A stretch of DNA of 64,000 bases, taken from Litoditis marina. Its lineage: Eukaryota > Nematoda > Chromadorea > Rhabditida > Rhabditidae. The position numbers were made by a program, and so were the translations under genes. This document shows, piece by piece, positions 11,601 through 22,952 of the stretch (the stretch's first letter is position 1; every line of letters begins with the position of its first letter). The stretch spans positions 6,144,187 to 6,208,186 of the forward strand of contig OZ038435.1 of the NCBI GenBank assembly GCA_964036275.1. The letters run 5' to 3'. A model generated the notes under the pieces. That model was not told the origin of the DNA. It ran no database searches and worked only from the letters and a program-made list of their open reading frames with translations.

Positions 11601-14600
11601 CGCAACGTTATATTTAGGTACCACGGGGTACCTAAACTAGCTTTCCTTTCTGCCCCCCTTTAACAAAGCTGGCCTGTAAGCAGTACGTTGTTCTGTGTTT
11701 GCGGTTTGATCGCGTTCTCGGTCGAAATTAATGAATTATGGGATGTATCGAGACCAAACTACGACAGAGATTTGATAACTGCCCGCACAAAGATGGTTCT
11801 CCAGCTCCACTGACCGATACTCGGAAAACAGCTCTGCAGCAGGTCGGCAGCAAGTACGAGGTAGATAATACAAGTGGACAACAGTTCTGTCAGCTGTGCA
11901 GCTAGAACCCATTTTCCGAAACCAGGGCGATAGAATTCGGCCACCTGAAATAATACTATAGTAAACAAAGCTAATTTCGTGAAAAAAAAACCATCACACA
12001 CGAAAGAGAACCACCTTGATTCCTTTATATAAACAAACGGAGAATGTTGATTTTCATCACTCAGAATGGTGAACCGAAACTATAGTTTAATCTTTTGAGT
12101 TTCGGCAGTTTTTGACAAATCGTTTATTGCTCATTGCTACTACAAAAATTCAATAGTTTTTGCTACAAGCTGGCGTTGTCGGTGGTCTCTCGCTGACAGA
12201 TACGAGCAGATGGAGTAAAACGAAGTAGATCATCAAAGGTGAGACTTCTAAACTGTACAAACTACCGAACTTGGCGAACTTCACACATTTCGAAGGAATC
12301 GCGTACCTCTCGATAGCTGAACCGTACTTTCTGATCGTTTTCGTACAGACATTCGATGAGCAGAATACCCGTCCAGTAGCAGATATAGGCCACGCCCACC
12401 ATGGCACCCACCGACCACCAACCACCTACCTGGAATGAATTCTCGGTTATCAATGACAGAAAGTTTATTGTTTTTTTTCTACAGAAAACATTAAATCTTG
12501 CCATACTATGGTTTTTATGTTGTTTCACGTGAATATGTTTATCTCAAAGGCAAAGGGACGAGCCGACATGACATTTTAGTTGTTTTAAAATGAAATTCAC
12601 TTTAACCAGAACGCTGTAATAGGCCACATAGGAATGGAGTTGACTATACCTTGACCGCGATGGGCAGTCCGACAATGAACATTCCTTGGATTGCGTTGGT
12701 CACGTTCCAGGCAGCCTGGAGGGAAGTGATTGCTTCTCCACCTAAACAGAATACATCAGACGGTAATCTCTAGTCATGACATTATTGATCAAAAACTCAC
12801 TCATAGTCACTAACATAATTGAACAATCCATATTTCTAACACAATAAACTCTGTATTTCATTCACAGGACCGTTAGTGGTGTGTTCTGACTCGTAGTTGT
12901 TTTTGAGTCAGTTTTCACTCACCGCGGATGAGTTCGTTCTTGCCACCGTGTTAGGTAGCACACTAATAGCAACCACGTGGAAGAAGGTCTTCAAGTATCT
13001 TGAAGCAAACCCACCGGAAGAGTAGAACTAGTTGTAAAGGAAAGGGCGTGAAACGTGGAAATACTGCTTACCACGTGATGAACGTGATCGCATCATGCGC
13101 ACTTGAAGAAAATGCTTGAAAAATGATTATTGGAAAACTGTGAAACTGTGTAAAAAGTACCTGCATGTGGATCAGTTGGTGGTTCCTCCAATATTGGTTC
13201 CAGCTGGCTGGACGGCATTTCACCACCCTCATTCGGGCCCTCGGTTGAACCTAGGGTTGTTAAAAAATAAACTAGAAACTCGAAAAACTCGAAAATTTCA
13301 GAACTCGAAAAACTCGAAACTCGAAAAACTCGAATTTTTGAAAACTCGAAAAACTCCAAACTCGAAAAACTCGAAATTTTCAACTCGATTAACAACCCTA
13401 GTTGAACCTGACATTATGATCGAAACATTAACCTTAAAAATTAGTCTCCATCCATATACTTATTTTTCTTTATAAAGTTTAAAGATTACACAAGTTCCAA
13501 ATTAAAACTGTATGCCGATTGAATAGGTCTAGGTGATGAAGATGTCATTACTGCCACCGGTTAGCAAAATGACCATTTCAGACCGCTTTTGCTTTGTGAT
13601 TATAAGATCGGTTTCAAAAATGCAGATACATAATATGCGATTTGAAATCTGGTTTGCACAAATGTAAATGTTGCTCTAACTGACGATATTTTGAGAAGCC
13701 AGCTATAGTGGGTGCCAAGTTTATAAATTTCTGTCTCTCGCCGGAATAGAACCTGCGAGCAAACTATTTGTAGGAGAGCGCTAACCACTGCACTATTAGT
13801 GCCTATAACCGGCAAGCTTTGGAATCGAAGACATGTGTGCGTACACAGCGGAAAGTGAGATATACAGTACCCTTTCGCCTTTCCGTTGGCGACGACTATA
13901 ACGCCGAATCATGGTTACGCGGAACGTGTTCAACACTTCTAGAACTCGAAAACTCGCAATGGGTGAGGGCCCAGTTGTTGCTGTTTATTCACGTTTTCAG
14001 TCTTTCACTTCAAGTACGTTTTACTCGCCATATGAGTGGTTGGTCGCCAATTGGCCATCGGCGGGCGGCTCCTGATTCCAATAATCGAGAGATGAGGTGA
14101 AAATGTGCTTATTGCTCCAATCTTGAATCGTTTGGAGACGACGATTGGTCGGCTGCATTCTGGCCGGGTCTGGAACGGGAAAGGAAACATTTGAGTTGAG
14201 AGATGGAAAAGAGAAGGCGGGGAGAGAAAGGGAGAGAGAGAGACAGAGAGAGAGAAAAAATAGAGAGTAAGAGAAAGAGGGAGAGCAAGTGAAAAGTGAG
14301 TGAAAAAGAGACAAAGAAGGAGATCGTGAGAGAGGAAGAGAAAGAGGGAGATGGAGATGGAGAGAAAGTCAGATAAGTTTCTTATCGTTCTTCGTTCAGG
14401 CACGAGCTGCGCGTGCGTGAAACGCAAGGATACCCTGCGGTCATTATGCCAGAGATAAGATAAAAAACTTGAGCAAATCTCACTGTCCGATCCTTTTTTG
14501 ACGCGCACACAAATTATTCTGGCCCGGTCGCATATTGACATAAAAAAGGCGGAAATATACTGACTTCAAGCTTATACTTCGCGACACCTTCTAGAAGACT

Positions 14601-15127
14601 AGTAATCCGACTTGGAAACTAAGTTCCAATCAAAGTTCGGACCACTAGTTCGTCACGGAATACTCCTATTAGAAATACCGTACAAACTTGGATCGAAAAT
14701 ACAAATAATTTTCCACCGTGAACTAGGAGAAGGGATATTCTCGGTGAATTCTATATGTAACCGGGTTTTTTGGTAACCTAACCGGTTTTTGGTAACCCTT
14801 TTTCAGGTTACCCCCGTTGGTAACCGGTCGGTACCCGAAAATGAAAAAGCGGTTACCTGTTTTTCCAATACAAAATGTAATTTTTACCGTTAGTTTGTAG
14901 TTTGTACGGTAACCGGATTTTAGTTTTAGGTTGCCTACCGGTTACCTGTCAGGTGACCTGAAAATAGAGTTACCGAAAAAGGCTTAGGTCACCAAAAAAC
15001 CCGGTTACATATAGAATTGGCCGATATTCTCTCGAGTCGAAATGTACATTTTGTGCCCACCTCGGATGTAATAGTTCATTTGGGTCTGGGAATTGGGTCG
15101 TATGGGCCGAATAGGTTTGGCGCTCAT
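8615..15127 (-). CDS. unc-47: UNC-47 / VGAT vesicular GABA transporter (SLC32)
   Basis: This protein is the synaptic-vesicle transporter that loads GABA (and glycine in vertebrates) using the proton gradient. Twelve coding exons on the minus strand give 501 residues: 15127-15061, 14169-14029, 13250-13161, 12741-12650, 12429-12307, 11944-11815, 10848-10700, 10475-10347, 10054-9947, 9698-9538, 9165-9032 and 8796-8615. All phases fit. The first three exons encode a hydrophilic N-terminus of about 100 residues. Next come AAWNVTNAIQGMFIVGLPIA, GFGKWVLAAQLTELLSTCII, GYTSHIFLPSLEGSM, ALLSYPLPFYAAV and TGTMLSFIWPALFHL, the conserved amino-acid/auxin-permease membrane segments. The match to nematode UNC-47 is far closer than to vertebrate VGAT. 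Two oddities are a GC donor after exon 2 and a mobile element on the acceptor of exon 3. The N-terminal two exons are the least certain part. Confidence 0.95.
9538..9698 (-). other. unc-47: UNC-47 exon with transmembrane core
   Basis: This internal exon reads QEISNSLPNQTF, then ALLSYPLPFYAAVQLL, and ends with donor AGG|GTAGGT. It is the most conserved block of the SLC32 family in the window and was used to anchor the gene model. Confidence 0.9.
11377..11429. repeat. Family A mini-palindrome (TAGTTTGATC element)
   Basis: This is a copy in a UNC-47 intron of a short inverted-repeat element with ends TTGTAGTTTGATC and GATCAAACTACAA. The ends often extend outward to GCTGTGTTTG on one side and CAAACACAGC on the other. 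The spacer between the arms varies from about 10 to 190 bp. Confidence 0.6.
11472..11663. mobile_element. Family C MITE, copy 1 (TTAA ends)
   Basis: This 192 bp element begins TTAAAGGGAGACAGAAAGGA and ends in the inverted complement, TCCTTTCTGCCCCCCTTTAA. A nearly full-length copy in reverse orientation lies at 49273-49465. Shared interior motifs include GGTACC flanked by TTTAGG, GCGCGC and TTTGCATACGG. TTAA at both ends is typical of piggyBac-type insertion. Confidence 0.75.
11694..11770. repeat. Family A mini-palindrome in UNC-47 intron
   Basis: Arms TGTGTTTGCGGTTTGATC and GACCAAACTACGACAGA flank a spacer of about 40 bp. It stops 45 bp from the donor of the 11944-11815 exon. It is a diverged copy of the window-wide family. 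Confidence 0.5.
13251..13401. mobile_element. Family G MITE inserted at an UNC-47 splice acceptor
   Basis: This 151 bp element has ends CTAGGGTTGTTAA and TTAACAACCCTAG and an interior built of CTCGAAAAA-type repeats. It is flanked by the direct repeat TTGAAC (ends at 13250; starts at 13402). On the gene strand its last bases, CCCTAG, lie directly before the exon 13250-13161, preceded by a T-rich run and a TTAAC branch-like motif. A second copy of the family is at 47486-47733. Confidence 0.75.
13600..13815 (-). repeat. tRNA-derived SINE-like element
   Basis: Read on the minus strand, it carries a pol III A-box-like stretch (TAGTGCAGTGGTTAGCG) followed about 35 bp later by a B-box-like GCAGGTTCTATTCC. 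After these comes GAGAGACAGAAATTTATAAA and CTTGGCACCCACTATA. Related copies are at about 23540-23740 and 61050-61210. A true tRNA is ruled out by the lack of an acceptor stem. Confidence 0.65.
14201..14370. repeat. GA-rich tract in UNC-47 intron
   Basis: About 170 bp of almost pure purine (GAGAGA with A and G interruptions) lies in the intron between coding exons 1 and 2. On the gene's own strand it is a CT tract just upstream of the 3' splice site of exon 14169-14029. Confidence 0.8.
14751..15014. mobile_element. Family I palindromic element (GTAACCGGGTT ends)
   Basis: This is a 264 bp element with long inverted ends, CTATATGTAACCGGGTTTTT at the left and the complement at the right. The interior has further GGTAACC-type inverted repeats. 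AATT flanks both ends as a possible target duplication. It starts about 46 bp after the donor of UNC-47 exon 1. Confidence 0.7.
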
Positions 15128-15741
15128 TATGGAGGTGACGATGTGCGTTTCCGATGTCAGACAAATGCAGATGACTAGTCGGGTAAAATCAGGGCAAACA
15201 TGAACCTTCTCATTGACATCTGGGTAAAACCAGTGCAAATATGGGTCTCTGGCATGCTGCCAAGTTGAAGTGGTTCCTAATTGCGAAATGGAGAATAGCC
15301 GCTGTTTTGGTGGTTCATTGAGGGGGTTCGCATTGATGTAGTGCACACAGTAGTTAGTTGAATCAAACTATAATAGAATAGAAAGAAATATAATTCTTTT
15401 CGCGATTGACCACATGACTTTCCACATAACATGTGGCACTCCAAGAGGGTGAATGGAGAGAAAAGTTGAAAAGAAAAGGGTAGTCCTGTTACATTTAAGT
15501 TATGTTTACAAACTATAGTTTCAGTTATGTGCACATGGTTTTCCGCAGTGCTCTCTCTGTCTGATGCTAAGTTTGCAGAATAGACAATTTCAACAGTTCC
15601 GTTCTTGGGTTTGGCTTGCGACAAAGATAGAGGAAAGCATAGAAAGAAATTGAAAATGTAAAAATGAACAGAGAAATTCAACTGTTTCTGACCGTAACAC
15701 GAGATCGTGAGACAAAGCATGCAATAATGATCGAACACGGG

Positions 15742-15814
15742 TCTTCTCACTATCTTCTTCTCCCTCTCATTCTGGGTCTCTCTCCTTATGTCTCTCTCCT
15801 TCTTTCCCTCTCCT

Positions 15815-15863
<49 letters not shown>

Positions 15864-15877
15864 TCTCTCTTTTCTCT
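15742..15877. repeat. CT microsatellite, pure (CT)n at 15818-15870
   Basis: A long TCTCTC tract lies 0.6 kb upstream of the UNC-47 start and 2 kb upstream of the helicase start. It is bordered by less regular C/T-rich sequence. Confidence 0.9.
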
Positions 15878-16678
15878 GAAGTTTATAAATCACGTACAAT
15901 TTCAAAATAATGACGTGAGAACGAAAATAGGAAAGCGAAGTGTGTCTTATAAATGTGAAATGAGTTTCAAGTGTGCCAATATGTGGCGGGGCCCTAAGGC
16001 TATGGGCTTAGTGGACAAGAATGAATGGCCGCCATGCACAGAGATTAAAAAGGACAATAATCTGAAGGGGGTTACTCCCCTCTCATCCATGAAACATTCG
16101 GGTGGTGTAAGATTTGGAAAAACAAACCCGTGAAATTATAGTAATTGGGTGTACAGCTTTGATGGCGAAACATCTCAAAATGATCTCAGATCAAACTACA
16201 TCGAAACAAAACGAACGCACTTCGTAGAACTTTTCTATATTTTTCAGAAAAGATGGAACCTGTATAGTATAGTAACTGGATCGTGCTCTGCTGCGAAGAT
16301 GGGTTTGAATATGAGTCAGTTCTTCAGAAAAGGCTAGAAAATTAGTTCGATTCTTGTTAGTGTTTTCTTTGTACTAAGTTTCGTTTTTCGTATTTCTTTC
16401 CTTGTTGAAGACTCCGTAATCCGTTCGCTCCAGAGGTTAAAAACTACCGCTGAACACGTTTTGGTATAAAGTGAATTTGATCCGATTTGCTCGATATACC
16501 GCGATTATGTGACCATTGTACCATGTAGTCGAGATTATCCCAATCAGAATAGATCTAGTTGGATTTTTGAATTTTTCCATTGGTATTTCGAGAATTTCAA
16601 TCTGAGAGACGTATAATACACCTTATTCTGCATAATGCATTCTACCTCTTTCCTTTACGCTCTCTATCAATCACTATT

Positions 16679-16745
16679 TTTCCTCTCCCTATCGCACTTT
16701 CTCTTTCTCTCATTCTCTCTCCCTCTCTCTCTCTCTCTCTTTCTC
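16679..16745. repeat. CT microsatellite
   Basis: A second pyrimidine tract in the same divergent intergenic region, interrupted CTCTTTCTC then pure CT. Confidence 0.85.
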
Positions 16746-17687
16746 ATATCTGTGAAGCAAGTTGATTTTGCAGAATTTTGTGTATACATCTGTCTGTTCT
16801 GTTGTTATTATAAGTTTCAGCACAGCTGGGGAAAGCTGAACAAATGTTCCAATCAAAAATAGTCTCAGGGTTATACATATTGAAGTTCATGCATGTGTTC
16901 TGAGCCAAAGTTTTGAATCACCCAACGTTCAGACGCCGCTATTTTTTTTAGATTTATGGTAAACTTTTCAGAAAATAGAGGAAGTAGCTGAATCTGAGAC
17001 ATTTCACAATGCAGTTTTCCAGTTTTGATGATCTCACTGCGATCTAGTTGTCTCCGTATCGATTATCGATAAACTGTGGAAACGTTTTAAACCTCAATGT
17101 CCGGGGTCGTTCAGGCACGAACGTAAAGAAATCTTGAAGCTGCTGTAAGATATTTTGATTTGCCACAAAAAACGTGGTATTTCAAGGCACAAAATATCGT
17201 GTTCTGGGTCCGGAATTCTGTGTGCAAGTTGCAAGAAGTTTTCTGAGAAGTTGATCCAAAGTTTGCAGCTGCACCCGGAATATGACGTGTATTCACCCCG
17301 TTCGTTTACCTGTTTGCCTTCGAAAATAGGTTCTTTCCCATCTCCGGGAATTGAATTGAATGTCGTTTAATTGCAGGTGTTAGATACATACTTTGGTCGA
17401 GCAATGATTGTACCCGTGGAAACTCTATAAGTTGCAGATTGCAGCATCCATTGATTATCATTTCATCCACACCTCCCGAGGCGGCAGGTGAGTCAGCTCA
17501 CCTACAACCGCTTCCATTTCTATCGAACTCTTTACAATAGAAAGTTGAACCTAGTTTATTTGTTCTGCTGCAATAGTCGCTTCCGAAAACTGTGTTCTTA
17601 GCATAGTCTTAGTCAAATTGATTATAAGGTAAAACGTGGGTAAAATGTCGAAAATGAGAAACGAACGTGCAAATGAGTGGCGGTATT

Positions 17688-17739
17688 CGCTGTAGTTTGC
17701 TATCCCTGAATCGAACGGAACCAAACTACAAACACAGCT
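17688..17739. repeat. Family A mini-palindrome, compact copy
   Basis: Arms CGCTGTAGTTTGC and CCAAACTACAAACACAGC are only about 20 bp apart, so the RNA or single strand could fold into a near-perfect hairpin. It sits 140 bp upstream of the helicase start codon. Confidence 0.6.
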
Positions 17740-17878
17740 AACATGCACGGAAGTGGCTGGTTTCGGAAAGAGCGAACCCAATAGGTAAACGTTTTGTTAC
17801 GTTTCACGCTGCGTTAGTTATGGACATTTACGTTTTCTTAAACTATTCTGTGGTCTCCTTGATGTGTTATGGTTCTAG

Positions 17879-20800
17879 ATGGTTGCTACCTCTTTTTCTC
17901 TTCTCACCGAGGAGTTGGAGAGGAAACTGAACGATATCTATGTCTGTCCCACGGTTCCCCCCAGCGCTGCACCACCCACGCGGAGAAAGGTTTGACTATC
18001 AATTATTGGAGGTGAATGTAATTGTTGAATACGTCACAACGAGGAACTATACTGTTAGTGAATTGCACAGTCACGTGGAACATGTTAAACACAGCAGAAC
18101 TCAGAAACGTGCCGATGACAAAGTGCACGATTTCTCCTTAGAATTCTAGCTTTACGTGACTATTCAATTTACTTATAGTATAGATAGAATCAACAATTTC
18201 GGTCCACTACAATTTTACTATTCGCATTGTGTGCTTTTTTGCAACGGTTCGAAAGTAGCCTCAATGAAGAGCACTATACTCGATCATACTGGATAAGTAG
18301 TTCAGAACTAGATACTTGGAAAACTATGCTATTAATTCGCGCTTGAACTTTTACATACCAGTGTTTCAGATTTCGACCATACGTAAGGAACGCAGCACAC
18401 ATCTAGAGAGGAAAACACATTACTGGAGTGCGAAGGCGGCTCAGACCGCAGTCATACAGGTACGAAAAATTGTGAAAAATTCTTCTTCTCTAAAGTTCTT
18501 CAAGTAAAAGTATTTTTCAAAGTTCTTTGAAAGTTGAATGTTGAACAACTAGCGAAGAGGTGCTATGGTGAATGGTACAATCTCAAAAGGTGATAAAAAT
18601 TCATGAGCTGAACTTTAACTCTTCATGTCAAGCATCAGGTGAACCTCGGATGAGATTGTAGTGGTTGCAACCACGCTTGACCAAAATTGCTTGAATGTTT
18701 AATACTGATACTGTAAATGCAAACAATGACGTGCGGAATATCATTTTCAGGAGCGAAAGCAAAGGTTTCCCAGCTTAGAATCCGCCTTCGAAGTGCTAGC
18801 TGACCGCAGTTATTTGAGAATCATAATCAATCCGTATGAAACAGTGCAGCCGGTCCCATGTACGGTGGTTGGCTACGGAAGGTTAGTAATGTTCTATCTG
18901 CACCACAGTAAATTCGAGCTGAAAATGATATTTTTCTGGCACCTACACCAATCAAGGTATATGGTATCACTTAATCGTCTTTTTAGTTTGGTCTCGATAC
19001 TAATTTGGACGGAGAAACAGCGGGATTGAACTAAACAAACAGTTAGGATGACAAACACCGTGTTTTGAGAAAAATGAATGGTATTTTTTCGAAGGCTGAT
19101 TGCTTGCACACATATTATTATGTGACTCAGGTTTCGAATGAAATGATTTCATCCAATAAGAAGCGGAATTCAGAAATGCGGTGTATCTGGAGCCAATCAG
19201 CCACCTGGGCCTGTTCGAAAAAAGTGGGCGTTTCTTGAAACTCGACCAGAACTCGAAGCCAATCGACGGAAAACACCTCAACTTGGTCGACTTTCCGCTA
19301 ACCTATCAAGTGGATGTGTACTCGCTGAACACGAGACAGTGGATAGAGGCGGTGGTAAGCCATAAAATATAGGAGTAGAACTAGTGATTTTGAGTAAATT
19401 GAGGCCGGGTCTGACTAAAAACACAGCAGGCCAGCGACTATGAAAATAGTTGTTTTCCCATCAACAGATCATTTTCAACAGATCTACAAGCTTTGAAAAA
19501 TCTCATCTGCCCCAAAAGTATCTGAAACTATAGACATCATACTGTAGTACTGTACAGAGTTTCATGTGCGTGAAACGAAGTATAGAACGAAGTATAGCGT
19601 CACTACAAATTCCACGAACATACTAAAGCGAAGTGGAATGAGTTCTTTGTGTATATGTACATGCACATACACGGAATTAGTTTTACGAAACTATAGTCTC
19701 CATCATGATTAGTCAGAACTTTGTGTTTTCAAGCATTGTGGAGAGAAGAGGTCGTTTGAAGTCAGTTGGACGGTAGACTTGTACCATTTCGTGGATGAAA
19801 TGCCACTCGGTCGAAACCAAATCGTGGCAGTTTCAAGTAAAAATGATATTTTCGGTAAGTTCTCATGCTTTCTTGGGGAAGTTTTGAGAATCTATCTCTT
19901 TTTGAGAATCTATTTCGGGACGTTTTGAGAATCTCCTTTAAAATTGATCAAGCATTTTGCTGAGTTTGAAAAACGTAGAGCAAATCTGGACAAGAATACA
20001 CCAATGAAAAAGGGAGAATCATCTATTTGGTTTGCTCGACTGATTTTTTGCCTTTCTATGGAACTTAAAACACATTATAATCAGAATTACTTCAACGGGT
20101 AGGAGGTCAGATGTCTACGTACGAGTAGTTTATATTTTACCTCTCTACTTTTATTTTACCTATTTAATAAGCTTTACTTTCAATTTATTATACTGCCTTC
20201 TCTACATCACAGATAATGTTTCAGCGGTAATCCATGGTACCAGTTTCAAGGCAGCCTGGCCGATACCCATTGAAGACGACGGAAGTATCGTACCACAAAG
20301 TCTCCTCATTGGGGAGGTCTACAAAATAAAACATGCTGTAGAACAGGTTCACGTGAGAATAGGAGACCACCCGGCAGTATTCTACCTGGTAAGCATAGGC
20401 GGTGACTATATTTTTGTTGTAGTTCACTCGAAACACGCTGACGTGTACGAATTGCGACTAAAAAGTAACGCGATCATACTACAAACAGGGTGTTCGGCAC
20501 GTGGCGGGTTCGGGCAACATCTTGTTAGACACCGTGTAGTCTTGCTTCGGAAAGAGCGAATCCTATCGGCTTTCTGTTATTGTATTAGTTTCGAATTCTC
20601 GTGCGACGATCTCAAGAGGTGTGTGTTTTAACTAGAAATGTTGAAGTCGAACTCTAGAACTTCCAAAACTGATTAATAAACGAGAATATGATTGAAAATA
20701 TTCTCACCAGTTCTGAGAGATTGTCTTTCCAGGAATACTCTTCGAACCTGCATCCTCCCGAGGGTTTCGTGCTGCCTCCCATTCAAATGGAATCTCTGAG

Positions 20801-22867
20801 GAAAGTCAGACCATTGGGAAAGAAAGAACTGCGAATAATACGCACAATGTGTCGAGAGTTCACCACTCTCTCTTTGGAAGAGGTCAGAAACGAGACTTTA
20901 TACTAGAAGTAAAATGAAGAGTCACGTAAATTCAGCATTCTAATGAGGCACCGTGCACTCTTTCATTGGACGTTTATGATTTCTGCTGTGTTTAAAAAGT
21001 TTCATGTGGGTGTGTACTTGACCAGCAGTATAGCAGGCTAGGCTCCGCACCATCGTTGACTCAAAATCTCGTGGCTTCTAGCCAGTTTCACCATGTTTTT
21101 CTCATTCCACACAAGTTTTCTAGTGTTAGAGCAATACCTCAATAGACCAGAATTGATGTGTGAAAATGTCCTGTACTGTAGGCCATGAATTCGATGTAGT
21201 AACAAGTAGGCCATATGATTATTGGTTACTTAAAAATAACAAACCACATTATACCTTCTGAAATCCAGCGTTGGTAATCGAGTCGAGTTATAAGGGTTTG
21301 AACATTTTGAATGTCAAAAGAAATCGACGCACGAGTTCTTGACTTTAAACGGATAAACAAGTTAAAGGTTGAATTCATCGCAGGCTAAACTGTACATTCG
21401 GGATCCGATGGTAGCCGTGAGTATGCTGAAGCACTATGTCGGTCAACAAGGAATCAAGGACACTACCGTCACCGTGCGGGTTCCGGTAGATCACACTACA
21501 AGCAGGATCAGAATTGCGTCAGTTCGAAAAAACTAGCGAAACTCGATGTTTATTCACATTTTCCTTCATTTACGTGACTTTTTTACTAGACGAAGATCAT
21601 CGGGTCAGAGATTTTGTTATTCAGAGCCTCTTTAGAGATTACACAGCGACAGCGATAACTTCGTACAAATGCGTATTGTCAATGTAGTCGCTGTGTTATA
21701 GTTCACACCATTCCTACTACTGAGACTCCGACTGTAACCTCACAAACTTTCCGAAGGCTGTTGTGAAACTGAATATGAAGTTCATGGAAAATGCTCTCGT
21801 ATATTTACTCTACCTGAGAAGGAGAATGATGTACGAAAATCCTCAACTTTTTCGATCAAATGTAAGTGAGCAAGACGGCTTGGAAGTTTTGAAATCCTAC
21901 TGTAGGAGTCTCAGTAACAATGGGAATGGAGGATGGAGTAGGAATGGAGATGGGAATGGAATGGATGGAATGGAATGGCACGGTGCCAAGGAATAAAAGG
22001 AATGATAAAAACGCACTCGGACTTTTTAACAATAACGTAATGATATTTGTTGCGCATGATTGATAAGACACACACTCTCCCTCTCTCCCTATCTCTCTCT
22101 CTCTCTCTGTCTCGCTCTATTCATGTCGCTCTGTGTCTCTCATCATGCTTAAACCATGGCTTTGGAGGTGTTATTTATTCCAGTTTGTCCTCCGAACAAT
22201 CTTCCCTGTGTCTGGATCACAAGTCTATCCGATGCTGGAGAATCGGTACCGAGCTCTGTCTTCACCATCCCAAACTATGCCCTGTATGAAGTTCCATTCA
22301 ATACTGATATCATGGTCGACTTTCTTTTTGTTTGGACTGAAATAGCTTCAGCTCCTAACCTGGGGTTTATCAAACATAGGTCAATTGTCTCACGAGGCGC
22401 CAGACACCCCCAGACAAGATCAAAATTACGACATTATATCCCAGCGTACAGACTTTGTTCAGTAAAGAACAAATATCCTCTGAAAAATTGGATAGCACTT
22501 TTGAACTGACAGTAGTGCGTGAACTTATTCAAAACTTGAAGTTCATGCTTTTCTAGAGCGCCTCGCTGAGAAATGGTGTCTACCTAGAATCAGAGGCTCA
22601 CAAAGTGTTGGAGATGTCGAAATTGCCTATACTGCACGTATCGGACATTCAGGTAAGTTTTATAACACAAACGTGTCGTTTGTATTCAAAATCATGAAGT
22701 TTGGGAAAAAGGAATAAAGTATAGTCGTCGCCAATGAAAAAGAGGGAGGGTATAGGATTTGTCAAACCGTTGTGGACACCGTTCCATCGATTTTGTATGG
22801 GACGGGGTTTGGCGAGCGGCCAGTTCGTCTGCGTATCATTGATCTACACACTCTCTCAACTGCTGGC

Positions 22868-22952
<85 letters not shown>

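Larger units (their letters stand above)
15128..17878. promoter_or_regulatory. Divergent intergenic region, UNC-47 / helicase
   Basis: This 2.75 kb region separates two start codons pointing away from each other. It holds two pyrimidine tracts (15742-15877 and 16679-16745) and a family A mini-palindrome (17688-17739). Untranslated or small 5' exons of either gene may lie here. For example, 17437-17485 ends in a good donor, but I could not join it in frame with confidence. I recognise no gene in it. Confidence 0.5.

Noticed and set aside
14005..14541. 178-codon minus-strand frame as a separate gene
   Set aside because: It is driven by the GA/CT tract (long Ser/Leu/Phe runs). Only the part at 14169-14029 in another frame fits UNC-47.
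16417..16423. TAATCC as an UNC-30 site upstream of unc-47
   Set aside because: UNC-30 does regulate unc-47 in C. elegans, but a single six-base match in 2.7 kb is expected by chance.
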